This document shows positions 16,820-25,372 of a stretch of DNA of 64,000 nucleotides, piece after piece. The stretch spans positions 3,348,001 to 3,412,000 of the forward strand of contig NZ_CP036164.1 in the NCBI RefSeq assembly GCF_004295485.1, written 5' to 3'. The position numbers were made by a program, and so were the translations under genes. The stretch is from Janibacter limosus (GTDB lineage Bacteria; Actinomycetota; Actinomycetes; Actinomycetales; Dermatophilaceae). Position 1 is the stretch's first letter. Each line of letters starts with the position of its first letter. The notes below the pieces were generated by a model. It ran no database searches and had not been told where the DNA came from. It worked only from the letters and a program-made list of their open reading frames with translations.

Positions 16820-18028
16820 GTGGCTAGGCGGACAACGGTGACAGCGCTGTTGCGGCAGAGGCCGTACCGGCAGCTGTGGGTGGCGCGGACGGTGTCGCAG
16901 TGGGGAGACGCGTTCAACACCGTCGCCCTGGTACTGCTCGTCTACTCCCTAACCGGTTCGGGCGTGGGCGTCTCGGGCGTGGTGATCGCGGAGATCATCC
17001 CGGTGCTCCTGTTGGCGCCGATCGCCGGCGCGGTGGTCGACCGGTTGCCGCGGATCCCGGTGATGATCGGCGCCGACTTGGTGCGCGCCGGGTTAGCATT
17101 CGCGCTGCCTTTCGTCCAGGGGCACGTGGCCGCGGTGTACGCAGTCGCGGTCGGCCTGTCGGCGGCGGCGGTGTTCTTCAACCCCGCCGCGCAGTCCGTG
17201 CTCCCCGCGATCGTGCGCGAACGGGACCTGGTCGCCGCCAACAGCGGGCTGTGGACCGCCGCGGTCATTTCGCAGGTCGTGCTCGCACCCCTCGCTGGGA
17301 TCGTGGTCGTCAGCTTCGGCTACACCTGGGCGTTCTGGATCAACGCCGTCAGCTACCTGCTGTCCGCGCTGGCCCTGCGACGCCTGACCATCCCCGCCGC
17401 GCCAGCGATGACTACGCGCACCTCGTGGTATGCCGACGCCACCGCTGGGATTGCCGCCATGGCTGGGCATCGGCTGCTGCGGGCGTTGGCCGCTGGCCAG
17501 TTCTTGGCGGCGCTGTCCGCGGGAGCCACTGGTGCTCTGCTCGTCGTACTGGCCCAAGAACACTTGGCCCTGCGCCCAAGTGACTACGGGCTGCTACTGG
17601 GTGCGATCGGGGTGGGTGCGGCCCTCGGCCCGCTACTGCTGTCCCGACTGACCGACGACCCGCGTCGCCCGGTCTACGTCCTCGGACCCTTCGTTCTGCG
17701 GGCAGCCGTCGACGCAGTGCTCGCCACCGTGACCGGCCTCGTCGCCGCCACGAGCACCCTGCTCGCCTATGGCATTGGCACCTCCACAGGTGCCGTGACC
17801 TTCAACTCCCTGCTCCAGGCCGAAACCCCCGAGAAACTGCGTGGGAGGGTCTTCGCCGGCTTCGACATGCTCTGGCAGTCAGGTCGGCTTCTGTCCCTGC
17901 TCGCCGGCGGGCTGCTCGCCGACACGCTCGGTATCCGCGCCGTCTACTACCTCGGCGCCACCCTCCTTCTCGCCGCCGCGACCGCAGGATGGATCGGCCT
18001 ACGCCAAACGACCACTATCGATGGATAA
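16820..18028 (+). CDS. MFS transporter, DHA3-like
   Basis: This 402-aa major facilitator protein has about twelve hydrophobic segments. The opening RQLWVARTVSQWGDAFNTVALVLLVY is typical of the DHA3/enterobactin-exporter and macrolide-efflux type group, and the loop 2-3 motif appears as VVDRLPRIPVMIGAD. It starts at GTG. Divergent from the MerR-type regulator, so likely an inducible efflux pump; substrate cannot be read from sequence. It could export a metal complex or a drug. It ends about 140 bp before the convergent histidine kinase gene. Confidence 0.9.
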   Translation: MARRTTVTALLRQRPYRQLWVARTVSQWGDAFNTVALVLLVYSLTGSGVGVSGVVIAEIIPVLLLAPIAGAVVDRLPRIPVMIGADLVRAGLAFALPFVQGHVAAVYAVAVGLSAAAVFFNPAAQSVLPAIVRERDLVAANSGLWTAAVISQVVLAPLAGIVVVSFGYTWAFWINAVSYLLSALALRRLTIPAAPAMTTRTSWYADATAGIAAMAGHRLLRALAAGQFLAALSAGATGALLVVLAQEHLALRPSDYGLLLGAIGVGAALGPLLLSRLTDDPRRPVYVLGPFVLRAAVDAVLATVTGLVAATSTLLAYGIGTSTGAVTFNSLLQAETPEKLRGRVFAGFDMLWQSGRLLSLLAGGLLADTLGIRAVYYLGATLLLAAATAGWIGLRQTTTIDG

Positions 18029-18171
18029 GGCTGTCCCGGTTCACCGACCAGTCACGCGACGCCGGACGCTGGACAGGTCGGGCCCGACTCCGGTGACGTC
18101 AGGTTCTGAGCCACACAGGGCCGTGCGGTGACGATAGGCAACGCGACTGGCTCCCAGGATGCCTTTGCTCC

Positions 18172-19290
18172 TCAGCGCCCGAGCGACAGGGAGATTGTGA
18201 AGCACGAGCCCTTCCCCGGACCGGGGCTGGATGCGGTGAGTCCTCCGTGATGCGCGTCGATGATGGCCTTGCTGATGGTCAGGCCGATGCCAGATCCTCG
18301 TTGGTCGTTGGTGCGGGCCGAGTCCCCGCGGTAGAAGCGTTCGAATGCGTGCTGTACCTGCTCGGGGGTCATGCCGTCGCCGGTGTCGGTGACGGTGATG
18401 ATGGCCTCACCGTCTTCACGGGTGGCCGTCAGGGTGACTGTTCCGCCTGCAGGGGTGTGCCGGTGTGCGTTGGTGAGGAGGTTGGTCATGACTTGGGCGA
18501 ATCGGACGGGATCGACCAGGGTCTCGAGTCCTGTCGCCTGGTCAACGTCCAGGACCAGGTTGATGCCCTTCTCCGAGTAGCTGTCATGCATGCCCCCGTA
18601 GGCCGCCCACAACAAGTCGGCCACCTTGTGGCGTTGGATGTCGAGGGCGAGGTGTCCTTCTTCGGCCGTGGAGACCTCGTTGATGTCCTCGGCCAGCCGC
18701 TCGAGTCGTTCCGTCTGGGCGGTCAACGCGAGACGAGAGTCATCACCCAGGGTCACCACGCCGTCGTGCAGTCCCTCGTGGTAGGCGCTCAAGGTCGCGA
18801 TCGGCGTGCGAAGTTCGTGGGCGAGGTCGGAAAGCATCCGCCGTCGGGTGTCCTCGACTCCTTCCAAGCGGGCCGCCATCACGTTGAATGCTCCGGCGAG
18901 GGTCTCGAGCTCAGTCCCCGCACCGACATGAGGCACGCGGGTGGAGTAGTGGCCACGGCTCAGTTCGCGCGCGGCATCGGTCATCTGCGCCAGCGGTTGG
19001 CGCAGTCGTCGGGCGAGGAACCAGGCCACCGCAGTCGCCCCAGTCAGAGAGATGAGCAGACTCACACCCGAGGCGATGAGCGAAGCGTCCCGGTAGGCCA
19101 TCTCGATGTGGACCAGCTCGGGCGCGTTCTCCTGGTGCCCCGCTTGGAGGAGGTGGTCGTGGAAGATCGGGGGGCCGATGACGGCGGCGACGAGACCGGC
19201 GGTCAGTGCTCCCGCAAGGAGTACCAGGATCTGGCCCGCCAGTAATCGAGGCGCCAGACCCTTGGAGAGCTTGTTGACGCGCTTGTTCAT
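18172..19290 (-). CDS. Sensor histidine kinase of a metal-type two-component system
   Basis: This 372-aa membrane kinase has TM1 at about residues 19-40, a very short extracellular loop of some 30 residues, TM2 at about 72-92, HAMP to about 145, the H-box DLAHELRTP with His158, then N, D/F and G boxes (NLLTNAHRHT, VTDTGDGM, GSGIGLTI). The short sensor loop is rich in His (FHDHLLQAGHQ... HIEM: H44, H46, H52, H61, M64), which suggests direct metal sensing. The start overlaps the response regulator stop (ATGA) so the pair is coupled. Position next to multicopper oxidase and copper storage genes argues for a copper or silver sensor; that is inference. Confidence 0.93.
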   Translation of the reverse strand: MNKRVNKLSKGLAPRLLAGQILVLLAGALTAGLVAAVIGPPIFHDHLLQAGHQENAPELVHIEMAYRDASLIASGVSLLISLTGATAVAWFLARRLRQPLAQMTDAARELSRGHYSTRVPHVGAGTELETLAGAFNVMAARLEGVEDTRRRMLSDLAHELRTPIATLSAYHEGLHDGVVTLGDDSRLALTAQTERLERLAEDINEVSTAEEGHLALDIQRHKVADLLWAAYGGMHDSYSEKGINLVLDVDQATGLETLVDPVRFAQVMTNLLTNAHRHTPAGGTVTLTATREDGEAIITVTDTGDGMTPEQVQHAFERFYRGDSARTNDQRGSGIGLTISKAIIDAHHGGLTASSPGPGKGSCFTISLSLGR

Positions 19291-20024
19291 CCAGGCCCCA
19301 TCCGGTAACCGATGCCGCGCACCGTGGTGATGTAGCGAGCGAGATCGGGGTTGTCTCCGAGCTTGCGTCGCAGGTGAGCGATGTGGACGTCGACCAGGTG
19401 CTCGTCGCCGACCCAGCCGCCACCCCAGACCTCTTCGATGAGCTGCGTGCGGGAGAAGGCCATCGCGGGTCGTTGGGCCAGGGTCATCAGCAGATCCCGT
19501 TCGGTAGGTGTCAGCGGAACTGGTTCCCCCTTCAGGTGGACCTGTTGCCCGAGCGGGTCGACCTGAAGGTCCCCGAATACCCATGGGGTTGCCGCAGCGG
19601 TGGAGTTGCCGGGGTTCCCGCCCCGTGGGCGACGCAGGACCGTCTGCACGCGTGCCACCAGCTCGCGCACGCTGAAGGGTTTGGTGACGTAGTCGTCGGC
19701 GCCCACGGACAGGCCGATCAGGGTGTCTACCTCGTCCGTCCGGGCGGTTGCGACGATGACGTAGCAGTCGCTGAAGGTGCGGATCTGGCGGCAGACCTCG
19801 ATGCCGTCCAGTCCGGGCAGTCCCAGGTCGAGGATCACCACGTCTGGGGACTGCTCTCGTGCTGCGTGTACTCCGGCGACGCCGTCGTGCTCGACGGCGG
19901 TCTGGTACCCGCTGCGGGCGAGATAGGCGGCGATCATCTCCGCCAGCGTCTTCTCGTCCTCGATGATGAGCACCTTCGCCAACGGCTCGACAGGGCTTCG
20001 TGTGCTCACGACAGACAGTCTCAC
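19287..20024 (-). CDS. OmpR/PhoB-family response regulator
   Basis: This 245-aa protein has a receiver domain at about residues 17-130 with phosphorylation site D66 (VVILDLGLPG), the acidic pocket (IIEDE) and Lys in TKPFS. The winged helix of the OmpR type follows at about 150-243 (LTPTERDLLMTLA, VDVHIAHLRRKLG, TVRGIGYRM). It is followed by its cognate kinase with an ATGA overlap. The start is uncertain: the first 15 residues are not part of the fold, and VSTRSP is an alternative GTG start. It is divergent from the SHOCT/multicopper-oxidase unit. An 18-bp motif in the divergent region recurs upstream of the DUF305 gene and is a candidate binding site. Confidence 0.94.
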   Translation of the reverse strand: MRLSVVSTRSPVEPLAKVLIIEDEKTLAEMIAAYLARSGYQTAVEHDGVAGVHAAREQSPDVVILDLGLPGLDGIEVCRQIRTFSDCYVIVATARTDEVDTLIGLSVGADDYVTKPFSVRELVARVQTVLRRPRGGNPGNSTAAATPWVFGDLQVDPLGQQVHLKGEPVPLTPTERDLLMTLAQRPAMAFSRTQLIEEVWGGGWVGDEHLVDVHIAHLRRKLGDNPDLARYITTVRGIGYRMGPG

Positions 20025-20070
20025 CCGAGGGCCGCACCACGGCCGACGTCAGCGGTGAATCGATGAGGAT

Positions 20071-20088
20071 CTTCGTCAAACCTCAACG
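20071..20088 (+). promoter_or_regulatory. Candidate response-regulator box 1
   Basis: CTTCGTCAAACCTCAACG sits between the divergent response regulator and SHOCT genes. The same sequence with two changes is found at 22860-22877, upstream of the DUF305 gene. A TATGCT hexamer about 45 bp downstream could be the -10 box for the SHOCT/oxidase transcript. Confidence 0.55.
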
Positions 20089-20169
20089 CGGCGACCACCA
20101 ACCCATGACCTTCCTCCGAGAGTCTGTCCGTATGCTGGCTGAAGGTCGGCGCCAGGAAGGAGTCTCCCG

Positions 20170-20403
20170 ATGATGTGGAACCAGGGCTGCGACATGATGT
20201 GGCTGGGCATGACCGCGGGGGTCCTCACCTTCTGGGTGATCGTCGTACTCGCCGTGCGTGCCCTCTTCCCCGGGCAGAAGAGGGCCGGCTCAGAGCCCCC
20301 TCGACCTGACGCCTTGACGCTTCTGGACGAAGGGCTGGCCCGCGGTGACCTGAGCGTCGATGAGTACGAGAAGCGACGTCATCTGATCATTCACGGCCGC
20401 TGA
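20170..20403 (+). CDS. Small SHOCT-domain membrane protein
   Basis: This 77-aa protein has one transmembrane helix at about residues 11-30 and a C-terminal SHOCT motif (LLDEGLARGDLSVDEYEKRRHLI, residues about 50-74). SHOCT proteins of this type are frequent in actinobacterial copper and heavy-metal gene clusters, where they may mediate oligomerisation; the role is not established. The N-terminus is Met-rich (MMWNQGCDMMWLGM), which could contact Cu(I). A clear ribosome site (aaggag) precedes the ATG. It lies 34 bp upstream of the multicopper oxidase and is probably the first gene of that operon. Confidence 0.88.
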   Translation: MMWNQGCDMMWLGMTAGVLTFWVIVVLAVRALFPGQKRAGSEPPRPDALTLLDEGLARGDLSVDEYEKRRHLIIHGR

Positions 20404-20437
20404 CGTGCGTCGGCACATCGACACTTGGAAGGGAACT

Positions 20438-21934
20438 ATGAACACCATCACTCGCCGTGGCCTGCTGATCGGCGGCCTCGGTGCCGCCGGCACAGTCGGT
20501 TTGGGAGCCTATGCCGCCACCCAGGGATCGAGTCCAAGTACACCGAAGGGCCCGTTCGGTGCCCCGACGCCTGTCTCACCTGACCGTGGCCAGGCGGTGG
20601 TGACCAAGACGTTGACCGCCAAGCCGATCACCCTCGACCTGGCGGGCCGCACCGTCTCGACCTGGGGATACGGCGACGCCGTGCCGGGCCCGCTTCTGCG
20701 AGCCAACGCCGGCGACTTCCTGCGCGTCACTCTCGACAACCAGCTGCCGGACGAGACCACCATCCACTGGCACGGTATTCGTCTGCGCAACCAAGCCGAC
20801 GGGGTCCCCGGCATGACCCAGGACCCGGTGAAGCCAGACGCCTCCTACGTCTACGAGTTCACTGCGCCCGACCCGGGCACGTACTTCTTCCACCCCCACG
20901 TAGGCGTCCAGCTCGACCGTGGGTTGTACGCCCCGTTGATCATCGACGATCCGAAGGAGCCAGGGGACTACGACACCGAGTGGGTCCTTGTCCTCGATGA
21001 CTGGATCGACGGAACGGGCACCACACCCGAGCAGGTCCTGGATGAGCTCGTGGCCAATGATTCCGGATCCGGTGGCATGGGTGGCATGGACCACGGCGAG
21101 ATGGATGGCATGAGCCGAGGCACCACGGACGAGGCCGGGCCTTGGGGTGACGCCGGAGATGTGACCTATCCCTACTTCCTCATCAACGGGCGCCCGCCCG
21201 CAGACCTTGAGACGCTCACTGCCAAGCCTGGGCAGAAGGTTCGTCTGCGATTCATCAACGCCGCCTCCGACACCATCTTCGCCGTCGCTCTCGGAGGGCA
21301 TCGGATGACGATCACGCACAGCGACGGATTCCCTGTCCAACCGACCGAGACAGATGCGTTCTACATCGGGATGGGTGAACGGTACGACGCGATCGTCACC
21401 CTTGGCGACGGGGTCTTCCCCTTGGTGGCCAAGCCGGTCGGCAAGACCAGCGGTGGCCAGGCCATGGCCCTGATCCGCACCGGAAGCGGCAGTGCACCCG
21501 GTGAGGGCGCCAACCCACGAGAACTGTCCGGGAAGGTCCTCATCGGCTCCGACCTCCGACCCACCCAGGCTGCCAAGCTACCCAGCAGGACTGCTGATGC
21601 GACCACGCGGCTGACCCTCACCGGATCGATGCAGCCCTACGCGTGGGGGATGAACGGGGCGCCGTTCGGCGAGAACGAACCGTTGACCGTCCAGGCCGGG
21701 CAACGACTGCGGATCAACGCCACCAACATGACGATGATGACCCACCCGCTGCACGTGCACGGGCACACCTTCGCCCTGCCCTCCGGGCTCAGGAAGGACA
21801 CTGTCCTCATGGCCCCGATGCAGTCATTCGCCATCGACCTCGACGCTGACAACACAGGTGACTGGATGATCCACTGCCACAACATCTACCACGCCGAGGC
21901 TGGCATGATGATCGCCCTGAAGTACACCACATGA
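20438..21934 (+). CDS. Multicopper oxidase, Tat-exported
   Basis: This 498-aa enzyme likely oxidises Cu(I) or organic substrates outside the membrane, as CueO/CuiD-type copper-resistance oxidases do. It has a twin-arginine signal (TRRGLLIGG) and all four copper-ligand motifs: HWHG (H110, H112), HPH (H152, H154), HPLHVHGH (about 437-444) and HCHNIYHAEAGM (about 479-490). A Met/His-rich stretch (GMGGMDHGEMDGMS, about residues 212-225) resembles the methionine-rich regulatory segment of copper oxidases. Start at the ATG with a good ribosome site (ggaaggga); an upstream in-frame Met at 20405 lacks one. The next gene overlaps by ATGA. Confidence 0.95.
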   Translation: MNTITRRGLLIGGLGAAGTVGLGAYAATQGSSPSTPKGPFGAPTPVSPDRGQAVVTKTLTAKPITLDLAGRTVSTWGYGDAVPGPLLRANAGDFLRVTLDNQLPDETTIHWHGIRLRNQADGVPGMTQDPVKPDASYVYEFTAPDPGTYFFHPHVGVQLDRGLYAPLIIDDPKEPGDYDTEWVLVLDDWIDGTGTTPEQVLDELVANDSGSGGMGGMDHGEMDGMSRGTTDEAGPWGDAGDVTYPYFLINGRPPADLETLTAKPGQKVRLRFINAASDTIFAVALGGHRMTITHSDGFPVQPTETDAFYIGMGERYDAIVTLGDGVFPLVAKPVGKTSGGQAMALIRTGSGSAPGEGANPRELSGKVLIGSDLRPTQAAKLPSRTADATTRLTLTGSMQPYAWGMNGAPFGENEPLTVQAGQRLRINATNMTMMTHPLHVHGHTFALPSGLRKDTVLMAPMQSFAIDLDADNTGDWMIHCHNIYHAEAGMMIALKYTT

Positions 21935-22824
21935 GGCCCCTTCGACGACGTGCTGTCCTTGGTGTCGCTACCGCCGCTGTCGTGGCGTTGCTGGCCGCCT
22001 GTTCGTCCACCTCCGAGACCGGGACGCCCCAGTCCGCCGGTAACCAGTCGTCGACCCCTGCAGGAGGCGCTGCGGCCGAACAGCCCACACCCATGCTTCA
22101 TGTTCACGGGATCGCCCGACATCCGCTCACCGGCGACCTTCTCGTGGCCTCACACCAAGGCTTGTTCCAGAAGGTCGATGGCAAACTCGCCCGCATAGGG
22201 CCTGCCATCGACCTCATGGGCTTCACCATCGACGACGACGGCACCCTGTACGCCTCCGGCCACCCAGCGCCCGGCACCGATCTGCCCCAGCCAGTCGGTC
22301 TCATCACATCCCAGGACACAGGCCGGACCTGGCAGGTCGCTTCACTCGGTGGACGCTCGGACTTCCACGCCCTGACGGTCGGCCCAGACGGCGTCATCGG
22401 GTTTGACGGAACGCTCCGACACACCAGCGACAACACGACCTGGACCACGCGGGACATCCCCTCGCCGCCACGAGTACTGGCCGCTTCTCCCACGTCCGGG
22501 AAGTTGCTGGCCACCACCAGCGCCGGCCTGCTCATGAGCCAGGATCAAGGGGCGACCTGGAGCTCTCTCGACCCACCGCAGACCGCCGTCCTCGTCGCTT
22601 GGGCCGACGAAGAGACCATCGTGACCTCGTCAGCCGCAGGAAGACTCGCAACCAGCAGGGACGCCGGCCAGACCTGGACCCTTCACCCCAGGAGCATCGG
22701 TCAGGCCGAAGCGCTGTGGGCGGGCCGCACCAGCGACGGGCAGCTGGAGATCATCGCGTCTGTCGAAGGGCAGGTGATCAGCACCAAGGATGCAGGAACT
22801 ACCACCCAGACGTTGGTTCAGTGA
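21931..22824 (+). CDS. BNR/Asp-box repeat lipoprotein
   Basis: This 297-aa exported protein has a lipobox (LLAACSS, Cys about 24). The body shows repeated Asp-box or BNR motifs of the form S-x-D-x-G-x-T-W (SQDTGRTW, SQDQGATW, SRDAGQTW, STKDAGTT), expected to form a beta-propeller like sialidase or F510_1955-type glycosylhydrolase annotations. A His pair in MLHVHGIARHP near residue 55 could bind metal. It is translationally coupled to the multicopper oxidase (ATGA), so it is more likely a copper-handling partner of the oxidase than a glycosidase. No catalytic glycosidase residues can be assigned. Confidence 0.85.
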   Translation: MRPLRRRAVLGVATAAVVALLAACSSTSETGTPQSAGNQSSTPAGGAAAEQPTPMLHVHGIARHPLTGDLLVASHQGLFQKVDGKLARIGPAIDLMGFTIDDDGTLYASGHPAPGTDLPQPVGLITSQDTGRTWQVASLGGRSDFHALTVGPDGVIGFDGTLRHTSDNTTWTTRDIPSPPRVLAASPTSGKLLATTSAGLLMSQDQGATWSSLDPPQTAVLVAWADEETIVTSSAAGRLATSRDAGQTWTLHPRSIGQAEALWAGRTSDGQLEIIASVEGQVISTKDAGTTTQTLVQ

Positions 22825-22859
22825 CCTGTCGTCGCCGTCCCTGTGCATCAACGGGTGGC

Positions 22860-22877
22860 CTTCATCGAACCTCAACG
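22860..22877 (+). promoter_or_regulatory. Candidate response-regulator box 2
   Basis: CTTCATCGAACCTCAACG matches the box at 20071-20088 in 16 of 18 positions and lies about 75 bp before the DUF305 start codon. It suggests that the DUF305 gene has its own promoter under the same regulator. Confidence 0.55.
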
Positions 22878-22950
22878 AGAGCGGGGTCGAATCATCATCT
22901 CGCGACGTGAGGGTGGATGTGTCCGCAAAACATTTGGCGAAGGAGTCCCC

Positions 22951-23553
22951 ATGACCCGACTTGCACGGCGCGCTGCCCTCGTGGTCGCGACAACCCTCAC
23001 CGCAGGCACCTTGGCTGCCTGCTCCAGCGGCTCGGACGGATCCATGTCCGGGATGGACCATGACAAGACACCGATGAGCACCAGCGACACGTCCACGGCG
23101 GCGGATGGCCGGCAAGGTGACATCATGTTCGCCCAGATGATGATCCCCCACCACGAGCAAGCGATCACGATGGCCGACCTCGCTCTCGACCCTTCCGCCA
23201 AGGCATCACGGCAAGTCCATGACTTCGCCAAGGACATCAAGGACGCCCAAGACCCAGAAATCCAGACGATGGAAGGTTGGCTCAAGGACTGGGACGCCCC
23301 CACCCCAAGCTCTTCCGGCATGGACCACGGGTCCGGGATGATGACGCAGGATGAGATGTCCAAACTCGAGTCGGCCACTGGCGCCAAGTTCGACAAGCAG
23401 TGGCTCACCCTCATGATCAAGCACCATCAAGGCGCCGTAACCATGGCAGAGCAAGTTCTCACCACGACCGAGGACAACGCAGTCAAGAGAACGGCCAAGA
23501 GCATCGTCAAGGCCCAGAAGGCCGAGATCAAGGCCATGCAACGCGAACTCTGA
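22951..23553 (+). CDS. DUF305 copper-associated lipoprotein
   Basis: This 200-aa exported protein has a lipobox near residue 25 (GTLAACSS). It carries a Met/His-rich linker (MSGMDHDKTPM) and the DUF305 ferritin-like helices with the motifs MFAQMMIPHHEQAITMADLA and LTLMIKHHQGAVTMAEQ (quoted in part). The paired His in each helix are the likely metal ligands. A second Met/His stretch (MDHGSGMM) lies between. DUF305 proteins accumulate in copper-resistance loci. Start chosen at ATG 22951 with ribosome site aaggag. A candidate regulator box lies upstream, and the gene ends 70 bp before a convergent copper-storage gene. Confidence 0.93.
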   Translation: MTRLARRAALVVATTLTAGTLAACSSGSDGSMSGMDHDKTPMSTSDTSTAADGRQGDIMFAQMMIPHHEQAITMADLALDPSAKASRQVHDFAKDIKDAQDPEIQTMEGWLKDWDAPTPSSSGMDHGSGMMTQDEMSKLESATGAKFDKQWLTLMIKHHQGAVTMAEQVLTTTEDNAVKRTAKSIVKAQKAEIKAMQREL

Positions 23554-23623
23554 GCGCGGCATGGCCTTGGCGAGTTCGGCCGGCCGGATCACGGTGGGCG
23601 CGCGACCCGCTCCCGATAATCGG

Positions 23624-24031
23624 TCAGGTGAGCGAGGTGATCAACTCGCGGCAGGCCTGCTCGCACCGCCGGCACGCCTCGGCACAGACGCGGCAGTGCT
23701 CATGCATCGAGGCATGCTCCTCACAGCTGTCACCGCACGACTTGCAGGCTGTCGCACAGGCCTCGAGGAAAGCCCGCGTGACGTTGGCGTCGTAACCTGT
23801 GTGGCGCGAAAGCGCTGAGCCGGTCGTTGTGCAGATGTCCGCGCAATCGAGATTGGCGCGGATGCATTTGGTGAGATCAGCGACTGTGTCCTCACTCAGG
23901 CAGGCGTCGGCACAGGCGGTGCACGTCTGGGCGCACTCGAAGCAGGCTTGGATGCACTCGATCAACTTGGCTCTGTCGATGCCACCCAGATCTTTCGGGT
24001 AGGTCTCGAGCATCTGCTCCACGGTGTGCAT
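23624..24031 (-). CDS. Cys-rich four-helix-bundle copper storage protein (Csp-like)
   Basis: This 135-aa protein has 18 cysteines arranged as CxxxC/CxxC pairs along helices (ECIQACFECAQTCTAC, CATACKSCGDSC, CRVCAEACRRCEQAC). This is the pattern of the DUF326/Csp proteins, in which thiols lining a four-helix bundle bind many Cu(I) ions. No signal peptide is visible, so it resembles the cytosolic Csp3 type. The ribosome site aaggag precedes the ATG on the minus strand. It is convergent with the DUF305 gene and divergent from the DUF1541 gene, within the copper block. Confidence 0.95.
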   Translation of the reverse strand: MHTVEQMLETYPKDLGGIDRAKLIECIQACFECAQTCTACADACLSEDTVADLTKCIRANLDCADICTTTGSALSRHTGYDANVTRAFLEACATACKSCGDSCEEHASMHEHCRVCAEACRRCEQACRELITSLT

Positions 24032-24313
24032 GTCTGTACTCCTTCATCAAATGGGGCGACGCGACAACGGTCCATGCGGCGCGTCGACGAGAGTCCTTGG
24101 GCTACCCCAGTGAGGTATGCCGAAACCTGCTCGTCTGGCACAGGAGCGGACAGCTGCTGGGCTATGTGCCCACGGTTGGTAACCATGCCCTGGTTCATGA
24201 TGTCGGGACCTTGCTCGAACTCGTCCTGCTCCATCCGACGCAGCCGTACATACTGTCAGGGGGTAGTGGTATGAAGGTTCACGAGGAGAAAAGCACGAAG
24301 GATGGGAGTTGGC

Positions 24314-24913
24314 ATGACGGCGGTCCATCGGAAGGTTCACGCGGCAGCGACTGCTGCGGCGGCAATTGCGCTGCTGGCAGGGTGGGGAGGAACGGCCGAA
24401 GATGACGCGACGCAGTCACCACAGTCGTCGATGACGTCTGACTCGTCCGCGTCCAGCAGTGGGACCAGCGAGGCTATGGGTGGTCACAAGACTGATGGCG
24501 GAGCTCCCCCAGAGGGTATCGAGCAGGCGAGTTCGCCGACGTATCCCGTGGGCACGAGGGTGACGTTGACTGCTGACCGCATGCCGGGGATGAAGGGGGC
24601 CGATGCGACCATCTCGGACGCCTTCGACACGACGGCCTACTCCGTCAGCTACACGCCCACGGAGGGCGGTGAGCGGGTCACGGACCACAAGTGGGTCGTT
24701 CACGAGGAGCTGGAGGACGCCGGCGACGCGCCATTGGAAGCGGGTACCGAGGTCGTCCTGGCTGCCGATCACATGGCCGGCATGGATGGCGCCGAGGCGA
24801 CGATCGACAGCTCGACCGACGAGACGGTGTACATGGTCGACCTCACGATGGATGGCATGAAGATGACAAATCACAAGTGGGTCGTGGAGAGCGAGATCCA
24901 GCCAGCCAAGTGA
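24314..24913 (+). CDS. DUF1541 (YdhK-like) protein with a mutated lipobox
   Basis: This 199-aa exported protein has two DUF1541 repeats, each ending in the D-H-K-W-V-V signature: residues about 70-130 (TDHKWVVHEE) and about 135-195 (TNHKWVVESE). MPGMKGA and MAGMDGA motifs may bind copper. DUF1541 is typical of copper-responsive lipoproteins. Oddly, the expected lipobox L-A-G-C-G-G reads LAGWGG here: Trp24 (TGG at 24383-24385) replaces the lipidated Cys, so the protein is probably secreted or anchored by an uncleaved signal. Start taken at ATG 24314, which has gggag five bases upstream; ATG 24302 is alternative. Confidence 0.85.
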   Translation: MTAVHRKVHAAATAAAAIALLAGWGGTAEDDATQSPQSSMTSDSSASSSGTSEAMGGHKTDGGAPPEGIEQASSPTYPVGTRVTLTADRMPGMKGADATISDAFDTTAYSVSYTPTEGGERVTDHKWVVHEELEDAGDAPLEAGTEVVLAADHMAGMDGAEATIDSSTDETVYMVDLTMDGMKMTNHKWVVESEIQPAK

Positions 24914-25030
24914 CCGGAACGGTGAGATGCTGCTGAGTGCGAAGGTCGTGGCAGACGACGCCCCCTTTGCGTCGATCCTCTGCTGCCTCACAGAAGTTTG
25001 TTGTCTACAGGTCAAGAAGGGCGGATCGCG

Positions 25031-25372
25031 GTGTACGGGATCGTGGCCATGGCGCTAGTGGCTGTATTCGCTGTCGCGTTCCTCTATGCGCTCCACCGGG
25101 CTGTCAATGTACTGGCCGAGCCACTGACGGTGCTCCCGGCGCAGTCGGGGTGGCTGCCCCAGGAACATGCGCTCTCCCGATTCCACGCCCGCTGGTATCC
25201 CGCCTCCATCGTCTTCCTCGCCTTCGACGTCGAGATGCTGTTCATGTACCCGTGGGCAGTGATCGTGGCCGAGGAAGGGATGACTGCGGTGGTGGAGATG
25301 TTCCTCTTCCTCGGAGCCCTGCTCATCGCCGTGACGTGGGCCTGGCGGGAGGGGGTCTTCCGATGGGCCTGA
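25031..25372 (+). CDS. nuoA: NuoA-like subunit of a complex I-type membrane module
   Basis: This 113-aa membrane protein has three hydrophobic helices. The conserved NuoA loop and helix are clear: SRFHARWYPASIVFLAFDVE, with the FDVE acid pair of the family. In complex I, NuoA lies next to NuoH and the quinone-site loop. The start is uncertain: GTG 25031 has a ribosome site (aagaagg) about 10 bp away; a TTG at 24998 gives 11 more residues. It overlaps the next gene by 10 bp and opens an eight-gene operon with no spacing between genes. It begins 120 bp after the copper gene DUF1541, so co-regulation by copper is plausible. Confidence 0.9.
   Translation: MYGIVAMALVAVFAVAFLYALHRAVNVLAEPLTVLPAQSGWLPQEHALSRFHARWYPASIVFLAFDVEMLFMYPWAVIVAEEGMTAVVEMFLFLGALLIAVTWAWREGVFRWA

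Noticed and set aside
23962..24234. 90-aa minus-strand frame upstream of the Csp gene
   Set aside because: It overlaps the Csp start and its ribosome site, and shows no family pattern or good ribosome site of its own; possibly a remnant but not supported.
24249..24273. CsoR-like operator before DUF1541 (CATAC...GGGGGTAG...GTATG)
   Set aside because: Only 5-bp arms pair and the GC core is not palindromic, so the match is too weak to list as a site.
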